From positions 1 through 64,000 of the forward strand of contig LOEU01000035.1 of assembly GCA_001516025.1 (NCBI GenBank): a stretch of 64,000 nucleotides of DNA, written 5' to 3'. Below the pieces are notes generated by a model. The model was not told the DNA's origin. It was given only the letters and a program-made list of their open reading frames with translations, and ran no database searches. The position numbers and the translations under genes were made by a program. Source of the stretch: a bacterium BRH_c32 (GTDB lineage Bacteria > Bacteroidota > Ignavibacteria > Ignavibacteriales > Melioribacteraceae). This document shows positions 18,982 to 28,734 of this stretch, one piece after another (the stretch's first letter is position 1; every line of letters begins with the position of its first letter).

Positions 18982-21367
18982 GATTTTTACCGGCACGATA
19001 TTATTGCTTCTTTTATCTGCATACGTAACCAACGCTCAAAATGAAATTAAAGATATTATCAAGCCATTAAGTCTTACGGCAGGGAAAACCGATTCTATTA
19101 AAATTAGTGATTCTTTTTATTCGGAAAATTATGATATAAAGGTAAAAGATAATCAGAAAATAAAAACCAAATACGATAAATCGAACGGCTATCTTTACTT
19201 TACTCCGAACCTCGATAATTCCGATATGGGATTAATTAATTTCGAACTCGAGGGAGAAACTTATTCATATCCATATAAATCTAGAATAGAAAAGAAATAT
19301 AAATTCAGTTACAAACCCGATAAAGAATATAAAAAATTAACCTTATTCGGAAGCTTCAACGGATGGGATAGGGGTAATCTTCCATTAACAGATAATGACG
19401 GAGACGGAGTTTATGAAGCGGAAGTTGCTTTGGAGCCGGGTAGATATGAATATAAATTTTTCGGAGACGGTATTGAGATAGTTGATCCGGTTAATCCCGA
19501 TAAGAAACCGAATGGTATGGGAGATTTCAATTCACTCTTTTTTGTAAAAGAAGAGATAAAGAAACCGGTTTTTTTGCATATCGATAACTATCAAAAGAAA
19601 AACGAAAATATTTGTTTCTCATTCGTTTATCAAAACGGGAACAGGAATGAACAGATTACTTATGATAATTTAATTCCTCTTCTTAATAATAAAAAAATTG
19701 CCGAAGAGAAGATAAAAATTGATAATAAACGGATAGTGATTACATTCAAGAAAGATGAATTAAAAGGAGATAACTTAATTCGCCTTGCAGTTTCGCAGAA
19801 CGGCGATAATACTAATATACAGTCTATCTATTTACAAGACGGAAAGCCGATTGGTAACGGATCCGATTTTAATTGGCATGATGCAACGATCTATTCATTG
19901 ATGATCGATCGCTTTTATGATGGTAATAAGAAATTAAATAATCCCATTGAGCATGATTCACTTTCTGAGAAGGCAAACTATAATGGGGGAGACTTCTTGG
20001 GTGTAATCAAAAAATTAAAAGAAGGTTATTTCAAAAATCTCGGTATTAATACTATCTGGATATCACCCGTTTATGATAATCCAAACGGAGCATACAGAGA
20101 ATATCCCGAACCTCATCGATTTTATACAGGTTATCATGGCTACTGGCCTATCTCTTCTGATAAGACAGAAGAGCAATTCGGAACGATGGAAGAATTGAAA
20201 ACAATTGTTGCCGAAGCGAAGAAACAAAATATTAAAATACTTCTCGATTTCGTTTCGCATCATGTTCATAAAGAGCATCCGCTTTTCAAAGAGCATCCCG
20301 ATTGGTTCGGAACACTTGAATTACCCGATGGCAGATTGAACTTACGTCTTTGGGATGAATACAGATTAACTACATGGTTCGAGCCATATCTTCCTTCATT
20401 CGATTTTACAAAATCGCTGGAGGGATTAGATTTTATGGTATCAAATGCTATCTGGTGGTTAAAAGAAACGGGTGCTGCGGGTTATAGACATGATGCGGTT
20501 AAGCACGTTCCGAATGAATTTTGGAGAGAGCTTACACGAAGAATTAAAAAGGAAATTGAAATTCCGGAAAACCGCTCAGTATATCAGATTGGCGAAACAT
20601 TCGGAAGTTATGATTTGATTAGCTCCTATGTAAATAATGGGCAGCTTAATGCGCAGTTCAATTTTAATTTATACGATACTGCACTGCCAATAATACTTGA
20701 TCCGAAAAGCTCGTTCTCCGTACTTGATTCAGAGATGAAAAAATCATTCAACGTTTATGGCGAAAATCATTTAATGGGTAACATTATGGATAGCCATGAT
20801 AAGAATAGATTTATGTCATTTGCCGATGGCGATTTGGATTTAAGTGCTTGGAGCGCAATCGAAGAGGGATGGAATAATCCTCCCATTGTTGACCATGCTT
20901 CATCATACAAAAAAGGAGAATTATATTACGCTTATATGCATTCGATTCCGGGATTGCCAGTTGTTTATTATGGCAGTGAGTTCGGAATGACAGGTGCATC
21001 CGATCCCGATAATAGAAGAATGATGCGTTTCGGAAAAGATTTATCGAAACATGAATCTCAGATGATAGGAATTGTTTCTAAGATTATTAATATTAGAAAA
21101 AACCATTCGGCATTCCGCTATGGAGATTTCAATACTCTCCAAGCAGATACTAATATATATGCTTATATCCGTTCCGATATGAATGAGAGAGTCTTAATAG
21201 TACTTAATAAGACTCCCGAAAATGTAAAAGTGGAATTAAGTCTTCCCGAATTTTATAAATCAAAATCGGCTAAAGACTTAATGACAAATAAATCAATTAC
21301 CATATCCGGATCAAAACTTAATAGTTCGATAGAAGGATATGGTTTTAGATATTATTTAATAAAATAA
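18974..21367 (+). CDS. Secreted GH13 alpha-amylase-family glycosidase with N-terminal CBM48-like domain
   Basis: 797 residues from ATG 18974; the TTG at 18965 is less likely because the signal peptide MNKIFTGTILLLLLSAYVTNAQ begins at the ATG. A starch-binding-like domain (FGSFNGWDRGNLPLTDNDGDG, about 115-180) precedes the (beta/alpha)8 domain starting DATIYSLMIDRFYDG. The catalytic triad is Asp507 (GYRHDAV), Glu541 (QIGETFG) and Asp609 (DSHDKNR). Expected to cut alpha-glucans outside the inner membrane (amylase/neopullulanase/cyclomaltodextrinase type). It converges with the TonB-receptor gene, overlapping it by 12 bases. Confidence 0.92.
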   Translation: MNKIFTGTILLLLLSAYVTNAQNEIKDIIKPLSLTAGKTDSIKISDSFYSENYDIKVKDNQKIKTKYDKSNGYLYFTPNLDNSDMGLINFELEGETYSYPYKSRIEKKYKFSYKPDKEYKKLTLFGSFNGWDRGNLPLTDNDGDGVYEAEVALEPGRYEYKFFGDGIEIVDPVNPDKKPNGMGDFNSLFFVKEEIKKPVFLHIDNYQKKNENICFSFVYQNGNRNEQITYDNLIPLLNNKKIAEEKIKIDNKRIVITFKKDELKGDNLIRLAVSQNGDNTNIQSIYLQDGKPIGNGSDFNWHDATIYSLMIDRFYDGNKKLNNPIEHDSLSEKANYNGGDFLGVIKKLKEGYFKNLGINTIWISPVYDNPNGAYREYPEPHRFYTGYHGYWPISSDKTEEQFGTMEELKTIVAEAKKQNIKILLDFVSHHVHKEHPLFKEHPDWFGTLELPDGRLNLRLWDEYRLTTWFEPYLPSFDFTKSLEGLDFMVSNAIWWLKETGAAGYRHDAVKHVPNEFWRELTRRIKKEIEIPENRSVYQIGETFGSYDLISSYVNNGQLNAQFNFNLYDTALPIILDPKSSFSVLDSEMKKSFNVYGENHLMGNIMDSHDKNRFMSFADGDLDLSAWSAIEEGWNNPPIVDHASSYKKGELYYAYMHSIPGLPVVYYGSEFGMTGASDPDNRRMMRFGKDLSKHESQMIGIVSKIINIRKNHSAFRYGDFNTLQADTNIYAYIRSDMNERVLIVLNKTPENVKVELSLPEFYKSKSAKDLMTNKSITISGSKLNSSIEGYGFRYYLIK

Positions 21368-23530
21368 TTCGAAGCTTAGCGTGATATTTCTTAGTGGTGC
21401 GATATTGCCAAGAAACTCCACATAGTTATAATTAAGTATATTTTTTAGCGATATAAAAGTTTTAGCGGGCAGAGAGCCAATAAAAAAATTAAAGCCCGCA
21501 TTTATATCTGCTACATAAACCGGCACACGTTTATTCCCATCCTTTACGTAATTCAATGGCGGTTCGACTAGCGCATCATCAATCTCTTCTATTTTACTCC
21601 AATACCTAAAATCAATTCCTGCTTCAAACGGATAATGATTATATGAAAGATTTGTATAGAGAACATTTCTCGGGCGGTATTTCATTGCTTTTTCTCGCTG
21701 AATGTCTCTGCTCCACATATAATTGTAACTGATATTTAGCTTGAACATCTGCGGAATGAAATCCCAATCGATAATAGCTTCTAATCCTTGAATGCGCGCT
21801 TTCGGAAGATTAATAAACTGAATATCGCCGGTGTAAATAAGATTGGGTTCAATAAAATCATTATACTCGGTTTGATAGAATGCGGCATCAAAACGGAGTG
21901 ACTTGGAATAATTATAAAGAAAACCCGTTTCAAATGAAAGACTTGTTTCATAGGTTAGATTCGGATTTTCGATTACATCAATGCCACCACCAACACCTGC
22001 CGAAGTGAATACTTCCGAAGGTGTGGGCACTCTGAAACCTGTCCCTATTGATGAACGAAGGATTAAGTCGTTCGCTAGCTTATAATTCAATCCCGCTCTT
22101 GGTGTAATAGCATTTGCTCCTTTAAGCGTGTCCAGTTTTAGGTAATCATAACGGGCGCCTGCATTTAAAATTAAGTCATCGGTAAGATTATATTCCATTT
22201 GTGCATAAAGACCCGTGCCGATATAATCAGGACTTTTAAATATATTTGAATTCACTTTTGTATAAGAAAATTCTAAACCGCTTATTAAACGAAATTTATC
22301 GGAGAAATTAAATGTACCGATTAATTCATTACGAAATATATTTGCCGTGGATGTAGTAAATTCAATTGCTATACCATCAAATTTAGTTCTGTAATAACTG
22401 CTTTTAAATTGAGTTGTGAATGAATTAGAAAATTTCTTATTATAGATAAGCGAGAGAAACAATCGATTGGAGCGAACTTTATTATTTTCTTCGCCGGCTT
22501 TTGGAACTAGTGCATTGCGCGAATCTTTCCAATAAAGATAATTGCCGCGCATTGAATAAAGGTAATTAGCCAATAGTGACAAATTGCTTGAATCCTCAAA
22601 CAGATAATTTATCTTTGAATAAGCCGTATATCTTTTGTAATAAGAATTTTGTTTGTAACTCATATCGTCGAATTTTCTTACTGAAAATGTATAACCGAGA
22701 TTTTTATAATGATTGCTATGTGTAAGAGAAAGACCATAAAAAGCTCTATAACTATCATCCCATTTCCAGATATCATAAGAAGGTTTATCGTAAGAACCGA
22801 TGTAACTTCTAAAATTTGTGAATGGGTTTTTAGAAGCGTTTTTTGTTATAATATTTATAACTCCTCCGATAGCCGTAGAGCCATAAAGAGAACTTGCGGG
22901 ACCTTTAATAACTTCAATTCTTTCGATATCTTGAAGCGGAATCATTTCCCAAACTATATCACCCATATCTCCCGAATAAAAGGGAACACCGTCGATAGCC
23001 GTAAGAACGCGCGTACCAGCACCCTTGCTATAACCACTCGAACCGCGAATACTTACCTGATCCATTGTCATCTGAACTCCGGGAACATATCGCAATAAGT
23101 CATCAAATGATGTAATATTTTTTTGAGAAATCATTTCCGGTTTCAATACAGTTGTACTAACGGAAAGATCATCTTTATTCTGCTGATATTTACCTGCACT
23201 TACGATAATCTGTTTTGTTTCAAAGGCGGCTTCGTATAGTATAATGTTTAGATTAATCGATGCTTGATTCAGATTAATATTTTCTTTCACTTCTTTTTTA
23301 TAACCTATTAATGAAAATTCGATATTATAAATTCCGAGCGGAAGATTTTTGATTTCAAAGAAACCGCGTTTATCGGTGGCGTCGCCATAATTAGTACCGG
23401 GGATAAAAACATTCACACCTTCTAAAGGGGAATTATCCGCAGCAACTACTCTGCCTTTAATTGAACCGGTAGTAATTTGCGAATAAATAAGAGATGCGGA
23501 AAGTATTATTAGTAAAAAAATATTTTTCAT
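21356..23530 (-). CDS. TonB-dependent outer-membrane receptor
   Basis: 724 residues: signal peptide, then a carboxypeptidase-regulatory-like domain (about 20-105, GSIKGRVVAADNSPLEGVNV). The plug follows with SFDDLLRYVPGVQM, VSIRGSSG and RIEVIKGPASSLYGSTAIGG, then a 22-strand-type barrel ending in a C-terminal aromatic residue (SFELFY). It imports a bulky ligand (siderophore, cobalamin or glycan) using TonB energy. The barrel looks like a classical BtuB/FepA-size receptor rather than a SusC. It directly follows a lipoprotein gene with no gap between stop and start. Confidence 0.93.
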   Translation of the reverse strand: MKNIFLLIILSASLIYSQITTGSIKGRVVAADNSPLEGVNVFIPGTNYGDATDKRGFFEIKNLPLGIYNIEFSLIGYKKEVKENINLNQASINLNIILYEAAFETKQIIVSAGKYQQNKDDLSVSTTVLKPEMISQKNITSFDDLLRYVPGVQMTMDQVSIRGSSGYSKGAGTRVLTAIDGVPFYSGDMGDIVWEMIPLQDIERIEVIKGPASSLYGSTAIGGVINIITKNASKNPFTNFRSYIGSYDKPSYDIWKWDDSYRAFYGLSLTHSNHYKNLGYTFSVRKFDDMSYKQNSYYKRYTAYSKINYLFEDSSNLSLLANYLYSMRGNYLYWKDSRNALVPKAGEENNKVRSNRLFLSLIYNKKFSNSFTTQFKSSYYRTKFDGIAIEFTTSTANIFRNELIGTFNFSDKFRLISGLEFSYTKVNSNIFKSPDYIGTGLYAQMEYNLTDDLILNAGARYDYLKLDTLKGANAITPRAGLNYKLANDLILRSSIGTGFRVPTPSEVFTSAGVGGGIDVIENPNLTYETSLSFETGFLYNYSKSLRFDAAFYQTEYNDFIEPNLIYTGDIQFINLPKARIQGLEAIIDWDFIPQMFKLNISYNYMWSRDIQREKAMKYRPRNVLYTNLSYNHYPFEAGIDFRYWSKIEEIDDALVEPPLNYVKDGNKRVPVYVADINAGFNFFIGSLPAKTFISLKNILNYNYVEFLGNIAPLRNITLSFELFY

Positions 23531-24049
23531 TTACATACCTCCCGGCGGTTGAGGCGGTGGATTATTAAAGTCAACACTTATATTTATATCGTTGGTTATT
23601 TTACCGGCATTGATGATTAATTTTTTCGGTTTTGATTGATCTCCGTTTTCGCAATATACTCCTACGACCACCCAATCTTTTCTAAGAAGAGAAAGCTCGG
23701 GTGAATTGGATTGAGCAACTACTACATAAGAATATTCTCCGGCACTGATCGTAAAACTTTCGATATAATTATTTTCTAAGGAATTATAGTTAAATTGAGA
23801 AGACCCTTTTGGAATTGAATCGATAACAAATGTTAAATTAGGAGGGAAAAAATCCTCATCTTTATTGATTGGTTTTTTGAAGACAACCAAATGAGTTCTT
23901 TTGATATTGTTATTCCAATTTCCCGTAAAAGTAACTTTACCCTTGAATCCTGTTGGGGATGTGATCTCATCTGCCGGTTCTATGCCTTTATCGCATCCGT
24001 TTATTAAAAGGAGTAAAATTATTGATACTGTTAAAATGATTTTTTTCAT
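23531..24049 (-). CDS. Lipoprotein paired with TonB-dependent receptor
   Basis: 172 residues with a clear lipoprotein signal (lipobox LINGC, Cys19). The body is a small beta-sandwich-like domain (GFKGKVTFTGNWNNNIKRTHLVVFKKP, SAGEYSYVVVAQS) and the C-terminus is proline-rich (NNPPPQPPGGM). Stop and receptor ATG are adjacent bases, so they are co-translated. This suggests a surface or periplasmic accessory for the receptor, although it is much smaller than SusD. Divergent from the sensor-kinase gene. Confidence 0.75.
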   Translation of the reverse strand: MKKIILTVSIILLLLINGCDKGIEPADEITSPTGFKGKVTFTGNWNNNIKRTHLVVFKKPINKDEDFFPPNLTFVIDSIPKGSSQFNYNSLENNYIESFTISAGEYSYVVVAQSNSPELSLLRKDWVVVGVYCENGDQSKPKKLIINAGKITNDINISVDFNNPPPQPPGGM

Positions 24050-24118
24050 TTATTTTAACACCATGTTAGATTTAGAAGCAAATATAAAATTATTAAAAGA
24101 CAAAATATATATTATAAT

Positions 24119-27100
24119 TTGAATCGGATTAAAGAAAAAATATTACTCTTATTACTTCTTATTCCATATATGCTAATTGGCAAGGGAGGAGGTAGTGAAT
24201 TTCTTGTAAGACAGATCCGCTTGGAAGAAGGGCTTTCGCAAAGCACCATTCTTTCTATCATCCAAGACAAGAAAGGATTTCTTTGGATTGGCACCGCTAA
24301 CGGATTGAACCGCTATGACGGCTATTCATTTAAGATATTCAGTCACGATCCGATGGATTCAAATTCCATTTCAGATAATGGGATTTTATCATTGTTCGAA
24401 AGCAAAGATGGAAGTCTCTGGATTGGAACAATAGAAGGCGTTCTAAATAAATATAATAGCAAAGAAGGACGGTTTTACCGTTACGATATTTTTTCCGATC
24501 AGCCATTTAAGCGAGAAGAAGAAAAACTCCTTTTTGAATTTCCGCTCCCTTATTCACGTAATAATATGAAAACTATTACCTCAATTACCGAAGATGAGAT
24601 GGGTAATCTTTGGATAGGCACTTGGGATAGCGGAATAATATGTATCAATATAAAATCGGGCAAAAAAATTTGGTTTAATAAATTTAATAATAGCGAATAT
24701 CGAATACCTGTCAATACAATCAAAAAAATTTTAATTCGTGAGAATGTTTTATGGGCTGCCACTTTAGGGGGCGGAATAATGAAATTAACTTTCGGAAAAT
24801 TGATTAATGATTTCTCGGTTCAAACTTATCAAATTAATCAAGCGAATAAAAATTCGCTTCCCGATAATAAAGTAACAGATATTATATTAGACGGCAATAA
24901 TAGATTAGTGGCAGGCACGTTCGGAGGCGGAATAGCAATACTTCCGGTGAGCGAGCAAACAAAAAATCCGAATGAAGCGAAATTTATTATTCATAAAACA
25001 GGTTTTCCTCATTCAATTCTATCGAGTGATAATATCACGGCATTACTTCAAAATAGAGATGGATATTATTTTGCAGGCACGTTTGGTGCAGGTATAGATA
25101 TTATTTCACCCGATTTTTCTTCGAGATACAATTTCAAAAATGATCCGCTCAATATTAATTCTCTTACTCGCAATGATATAATTAAACTTTTTGAAGACAG
25201 AAACGGTAACGTATGGGCAGGCACTCATCTCGGAAGAGGACTCAATAAAATTGAAAAGGCAAATAAAAAATTTAATCAAATTTCCAAATCACTCACTAGA
25301 GAGAATTGGATTAATGATGATGTCGTCTGGGCACTTTATCCGGATAAAGATTCGGTGCTTTGGATTGGGACTTATAAAGGGGGATTAAATAAATACGATC
25401 GTAAGAATAATCGTTATACCTATTTCAAAAAAGAATCAGGAAACATAAGCGATAACCATATACGTGCGATTGCAGATGCAGGAGGTGGGAATCTACTTAT
25501 CGGAACTTATTCAAATGGATTGGATCTTTTCAGTAAAACAAGCGGAACGATCATCAATTACAAAAACAATCCGGCGGATACTCGAAGTCTCGGGGCTAAT
25601 CAGGTTCAATCAATATTGATAGACCGAAGCGGTACTTTATGGGTGGGTACCTTCGGAGGCGGACTTAATTATGCCGATAGCTTCCAGACTAAAAAGACAA
25701 ATCTAAAATTCAAAAAATATCTCAATGATTTGAACGATCCATTTTCTATTAGTGATAATAGAGTATATACAATCTATGAAGATAGCTCAGGAGATTTTTG
25801 GGTCGGAACTTTCGGTGGCGGTTTAGCAAAATTTGATAGGAAAAATCAACGCTTTATATCATATAAAAATATACTCGGAGATGAATCGAGCATTGCAGAT
25901 AATAGAGTTGTATCGATTTTTGAAGATTCCTATGGAGTTCTTTGGATTGGAACTTACGGAGGCGGTCTGCAAAAGTTTGATAAGGTAACAGAAAAATTCA
26001 CTCGAATGAATATCCAAAATCAAGTAAATAGTTCTGTGGTCTATGGAATAATCGAAGACAATGAAAAGAATTTATGGATGAGTACCGATAACGGAATTTT
26101 TAAGATGAATTTGGTAACGGGATTTTTTACTCAGTATGTTCTTAATGACGGTTTGCAGAGTCTTGAATTTAGTGGTGGAGCTTATGGAAAATCAAGTTCA
26201 GGGGAGATATTCTTCGGAGGTATTAGCGGGTTAAATTATTTTTATCCTGAACAGATTAAAGACAATAAATCAATTCCGCCGGTTGTTATTAGCTCCATCA
26301 CAGTTTTCAATAAACCGATAAACAGAGAGCCGGATAATCTTATTCTTAATTATAGCGAAAATTTTTTCACGGTCGAGTTTGCAGCATTAGATTATACTAA
26401 TCCGATAGATAATCAATACGCATATATGCTTGAGGGGTTTGATAGCGATTGGAATTATACTACTTCTAAAAACAGAATGGCGAGCTATACCAATCTTCAA
26501 CCGGGGAAATATGTTTTTAAAGTAATCGGCTCAAATAACGATGGAATATGGAATAATAATGGCGCATTACTTTTTATCGAAATCCTCCCTCCATTTTATT
26601 ATACATGGTGGTTTATTGCTATCGCGGTTTTATTGATCGGATTTATTATCTATTATTTAAGTACAATGCGATTCAGAAATTTACTTTCGATAGAAAAATT
26701 AAAAGGGAAACTTGCCGCAGATCTTCATGATAATATCGGAAGCGGATTAACGGAAATTTCGATACTTAGTGAGATTGCTTCCAATAGCTTATTAAGGAGT
26801 CTTGATGATGTTTCCGATAATTTAGCTACTATAAGTGATAAATCGCGATTATTGATAGATAGTATGAGCGAGATAGTTTGGATGATTAATCCAAGTAGAG
26901 ATTCATTGAGCGATCTTATTTTGCGTCTTAAAGATTCATATAGCGATTTCCTTTCGGGATTGGCTATCTCATTTCGTGTAGTTTACCCCGAAAGTATAGG
27001 GGGGCTAAAATTAGGTGTAGATTTCAAGCAGAATATTTACTTAATATTCAAGGAAGGAATTAATAACGCTATCAAGCATAGCAATTGTTCTAAGATAATT

Positions 27101-27334
27101 CTTGAAGTCAAGCAGATTAATAATATTTTAGAGATTGAATTGACAGATAACGGAAGAGGAATGAATCTCGAAACAATTAAGAGCGGAAACGGTTTAGGCA
27201 ATATGAAAAAACGCGCTAAAGATTTAGGCGGAAAAATTGTTTTGGAATCTTCACCCGGCAATGGAACTAAAATTATTCTTACGGCAAAGATAACTTCAAC
27301 AAATAAATTGATAAAGAAAATAATTAAGAAGTGA
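24119..27334 (+). CDS. Two-component sensor with Reg_prop propeller, Y_Y_Y domain and NarL-type kinase core
   Basis: 1071 residues. The start appears to be TTG 24119, because the signal segment LLLLLLIPYMLIG begins there and no ATG is upstream in frame. About fourteen propeller repeats (forms of 'DxxGxLWIGTxGGGLxK') fill about residues 25-690 and make two beta-propellers in the periplasm. A Y_Y_Y domain (YAYMLEGFDSDWNYT), one membrane helix (about 825-845), a HisKA_3 helix with phospho-His870 (AADLHDNIGSG) and an HATPase (NNAIKHS, NGRGM) follow. Unlike gut HTCS proteins it has no fused receiver or AraC domain. Its partner is the next gene, whose GTG/ATG start touches this stop. Confidence 0.93.
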   Translation: MNRIKEKILLLLLLIPYMLIGKGGGSEFLVRQIRLEEGLSQSTILSIIQDKKGFLWIGTANGLNRYDGYSFKIFSHDPMDSNSISDNGILSLFESKDGSLWIGTIEGVLNKYNSKEGRFYRYDIFSDQPFKREEEKLLFEFPLPYSRNNMKTITSITEDEMGNLWIGTWDSGIICINIKSGKKIWFNKFNNSEYRIPVNTIKKILIRENVLWAATLGGGIMKLTFGKLINDFSVQTYQINQANKNSLPDNKVTDIILDGNNRLVAGTFGGGIAILPVSEQTKNPNEAKFIIHKTGFPHSILSSDNITALLQNRDGYYFAGTFGAGIDIISPDFSSRYNFKNDPLNINSLTRNDIIKLFEDRNGNVWAGTHLGRGLNKIEKANKKFNQISKSLTRENWINDDVVWALYPDKDSVLWIGTYKGGLNKYDRKNNRYTYFKKESGNISDNHIRAIADAGGGNLLIGTYSNGLDLFSKTSGTIINYKNNPADTRSLGANQVQSILIDRSGTLWVGTFGGGLNYADSFQTKKTNLKFKKYLNDLNDPFSISDNRVYTIYEDSSGDFWVGTFGGGLAKFDRKNQRFISYKNILGDESSIADNRVVSIFEDSYGVLWIGTYGGGLQKFDKVTEKFTRMNIQNQVNSSVVYGIIEDNEKNLWMSTDNGIFKMNLVTGFFTQYVLNDGLQSLEFSGGAYGKSSSGEIFFGGISGLNYFYPEQIKDNKSIPPVVISSITVFNKPINREPDNLILNYSENFFTVEFAALDYTNPIDNQYAYMLEGFDSDWNYTTSKNRMASYTNLQPGKYVFKVIGSNNDGIWNNNGALLFIEILPPFYYTWWFIAIAVLLIGFIIYYLSTMRFRNLLSIEKLKGKLAADLHDNIGSGLTEISILSEIASNSLLRSLDDVSDNLATISDKSRLLIDSMSEIVWMINPSRDSLSDLILRLKDSYSDFLSGLAISFRVVYPESIGGLKLGVDFKQNIYLIFKEGINNAIKHSNCSKIILEVKQINNILEIELTDNGRGMNLETIKSGNGLGNMKKRAKDLGGKIVLESSPGNGTKIILTAKITSTNKLIKKIIKK

Positions 27335-27336
27335 TT

Positions 27337-27969
27337 ATGATAAAAACAGCGATAATAGAAGATAATAATACGATACGCGAGGGGATTGCTATGCTAATTA
27401 ATTCCACTGAAGGTTATAGCTGCGTGGGTACTTATGGCGATTGTGAATCGTTTTTAGAAAAATTGAGTTCCTTGGATGTGGATGTAGTTTTAATGGATAT
27501 CGGACTCCCGGGAATGAATGGTATCGAAGGAGCGGCTAAAGCTAAGAAAATCAAACCGAATCTAAATATACTTATGTTGACAATTTATGAAGACAATCAA
27601 TCGGTATTTAATGCTTTATGTGCCGGAGCATGCGGATATTTAGTAAAAAAAACGCCGCCGACTCGTTTATTGGAAGCATTGAAAGATGCTTATGAAGGGG
27701 GTTCGCCGATGAGTTCATTAATTGCTCGTCAGGTGATTACAGTTTTTCAACAAAAGCAAAATGAATATGACTCCGATGCGGAGCTTTCTACACGCGAAAA
27801 GGAAGTTGTAACTAATTTATCCGAGGGTAATAACTATCAAGAGATAGCTGAACGACTATTGATTAGTGTCGATACGGTTCGACATCATATAAGAAATATC
27901 TATAAAAAACTACATGTCCATTCGCAGTCCGAAGCAGTTGCAAAAGCCATCCGAAAAGGAATAATTTAA
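27337..27969 (+). CDS. NarL/FixJ-family response regulator
   Basis: Receiver domain (1-125) with phospho-acceptor Asp54 (VLMDIGLPGMNG) and Lys of the KKTPP loop, followed by a LuxR-type helix-turn-helix (LSTREKEVVTNLSEGNNYQEIAERLLISVDTVRHHIRNIYKKLHVHS in several segments). ATG 27337 gives the normal MIKTAIIEDN start; GTG 27331 is possible and overlaps the kinase stop. It is the evident partner of the propeller kinase, turning a periplasmic signal into transcription. The neighbouring TonB-receptor operon is a plausible target, but no operator was identified. Confidence 0.93.
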   Translation: MIKTAIIEDNNTIREGIAMLINSTEGYSCVGTYGDCESFLEKLSSLDVDVVLMDIGLPGMNGIEGAAKAKKIKPNLNILMLTIYEDNQSVFNALCAGACGYLVKKTPPTRLLEALKDAYEGGSPMSSLIARQVITVFQQKQNEYDSDAELSTREKEVVTNLSEGNNYQEIAERLLISVDTVRHHIRNIYKKLHVHSQSEAVAKAIRKGII

Positions 27970-28136
27970 CAAAAACCCGCATAGATATGCAGGTCAAGTC
28001 AATAATTTCCCAAATATTTACATATATATGCGGTTGTTGCTCCCATTATTAATGGTTATTTAGGAAGTAGATTAAATAACAATTAATAGTACTGTCTCTG
28101 ATATGGGGAGAAGTACATAAAATAATGGAGGGAAGT

Positions 28137-28373
28137 ATGGCAACTACAGTTCACAATCCGATACCTGATCTTATCAATGATGAGATCTATGAAATTCTAG
28201 TTTCGAGAGAGTTAATTGATGTTAAGTCAGTCCGTGATTATATCATACGGAAAAAATTCAGATCTCTCAGAAATAGAAATTTCAATTCAACCGATGCGAT
28301 CGATGCAGTAAGAAGCGAATATCCGTATCTTCAGTTTGATACTATTCGCAAGATCGTATATCAAACAAAATAG
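28137..28373 (+). CDS. Small hypothetical protein, 78 residues
   Basis: An upstream ATG (28125) is open, but GGAGGG lies 4 bases before ATG 28137, so the latter is the likely start. The product is charged and helical (IYEILVSRELIDVKSVRDYIIRKKFRSLRNR, then DAIDAVRSEYPYLQFDTIRKIVYQ), resembling a small helical or nucleic-acid-binding protein. I do not recognise a family. A 13-bp hairpin follows 31 bases downstream, making a monocistronic unit. Confidence 0.6.
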   Translation: MATTVHNPIPDLINDEIYEILVSRELIDVKSVRDYIIRKKFRSLRNRNFNSTDAIDAVRSEYPYLQFDTIRKIVYQTK

Positions 28374-28734
28374 AATATCCTTAATATATGCTCTATTCTT
28401 ATATGAACGTTTGGCTTGTCCGAGCCAAGCGTTCACTAAATTTTATAAAATCCTTTCAAAAGATAAAAGTATAACCTCTTTTGCCACTTCACCTAGACTT
28501 GATTATGTATCAATTTATAGTATTATTGTTTATAAACTCGTGAACAAGTTTGTTAGGTTCTTTTCAAGGATACATAAGTAATTCTAAACCCACCACATAA
28601 GTCTTAATTTGTTCAGATAAAAGATGTATTTCTCTTATATTATTATTAATTTTGATAGATTTTTAAGAAATTGCTTTTCTCCCAAATGTCATTATTAATT
28701 GTCATGTTAAATAAATGTATAATGGAGTAAAAAT
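28374..28734. other. Intergenic region between the small gene and hppA
   Basis: About 360 bases. It contains the hairpin at 28404-28435 and otherwise AT-rich DNA with no coding signal. An 81-codon open frame over the hairpin is not supported. A GGAGT ribosome site precedes the hppA ATG. A TATAAT at about 28719-28724 could be a -10 box but has no well-spaced -35. Confidence 0.4.
28404..28435 (+). terminator. Hairpin after the 78-residue gene
   Basis: Arms 28404-28416 and 28423-28435 form 13 base pairs (one G-U) around a 6-base loop. Only a weak T/A run follows, so it is a probable terminator rather than a certain one. Confidence 0.6.

Noticed and set aside
24050..24118. Possible cobalamin riboswitch between the divergent TonB-receptor and kinase genes
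   Set aside because: Too short and no B12-box-like sequence; no link between this receptor and cobalamin can be shown.
28336..28581. 81-codon plus-strand open frame over the hairpin
   Set aside because: Overlaps the 78-residue gene, runs through the terminator-like hairpin and has no ribosome site.
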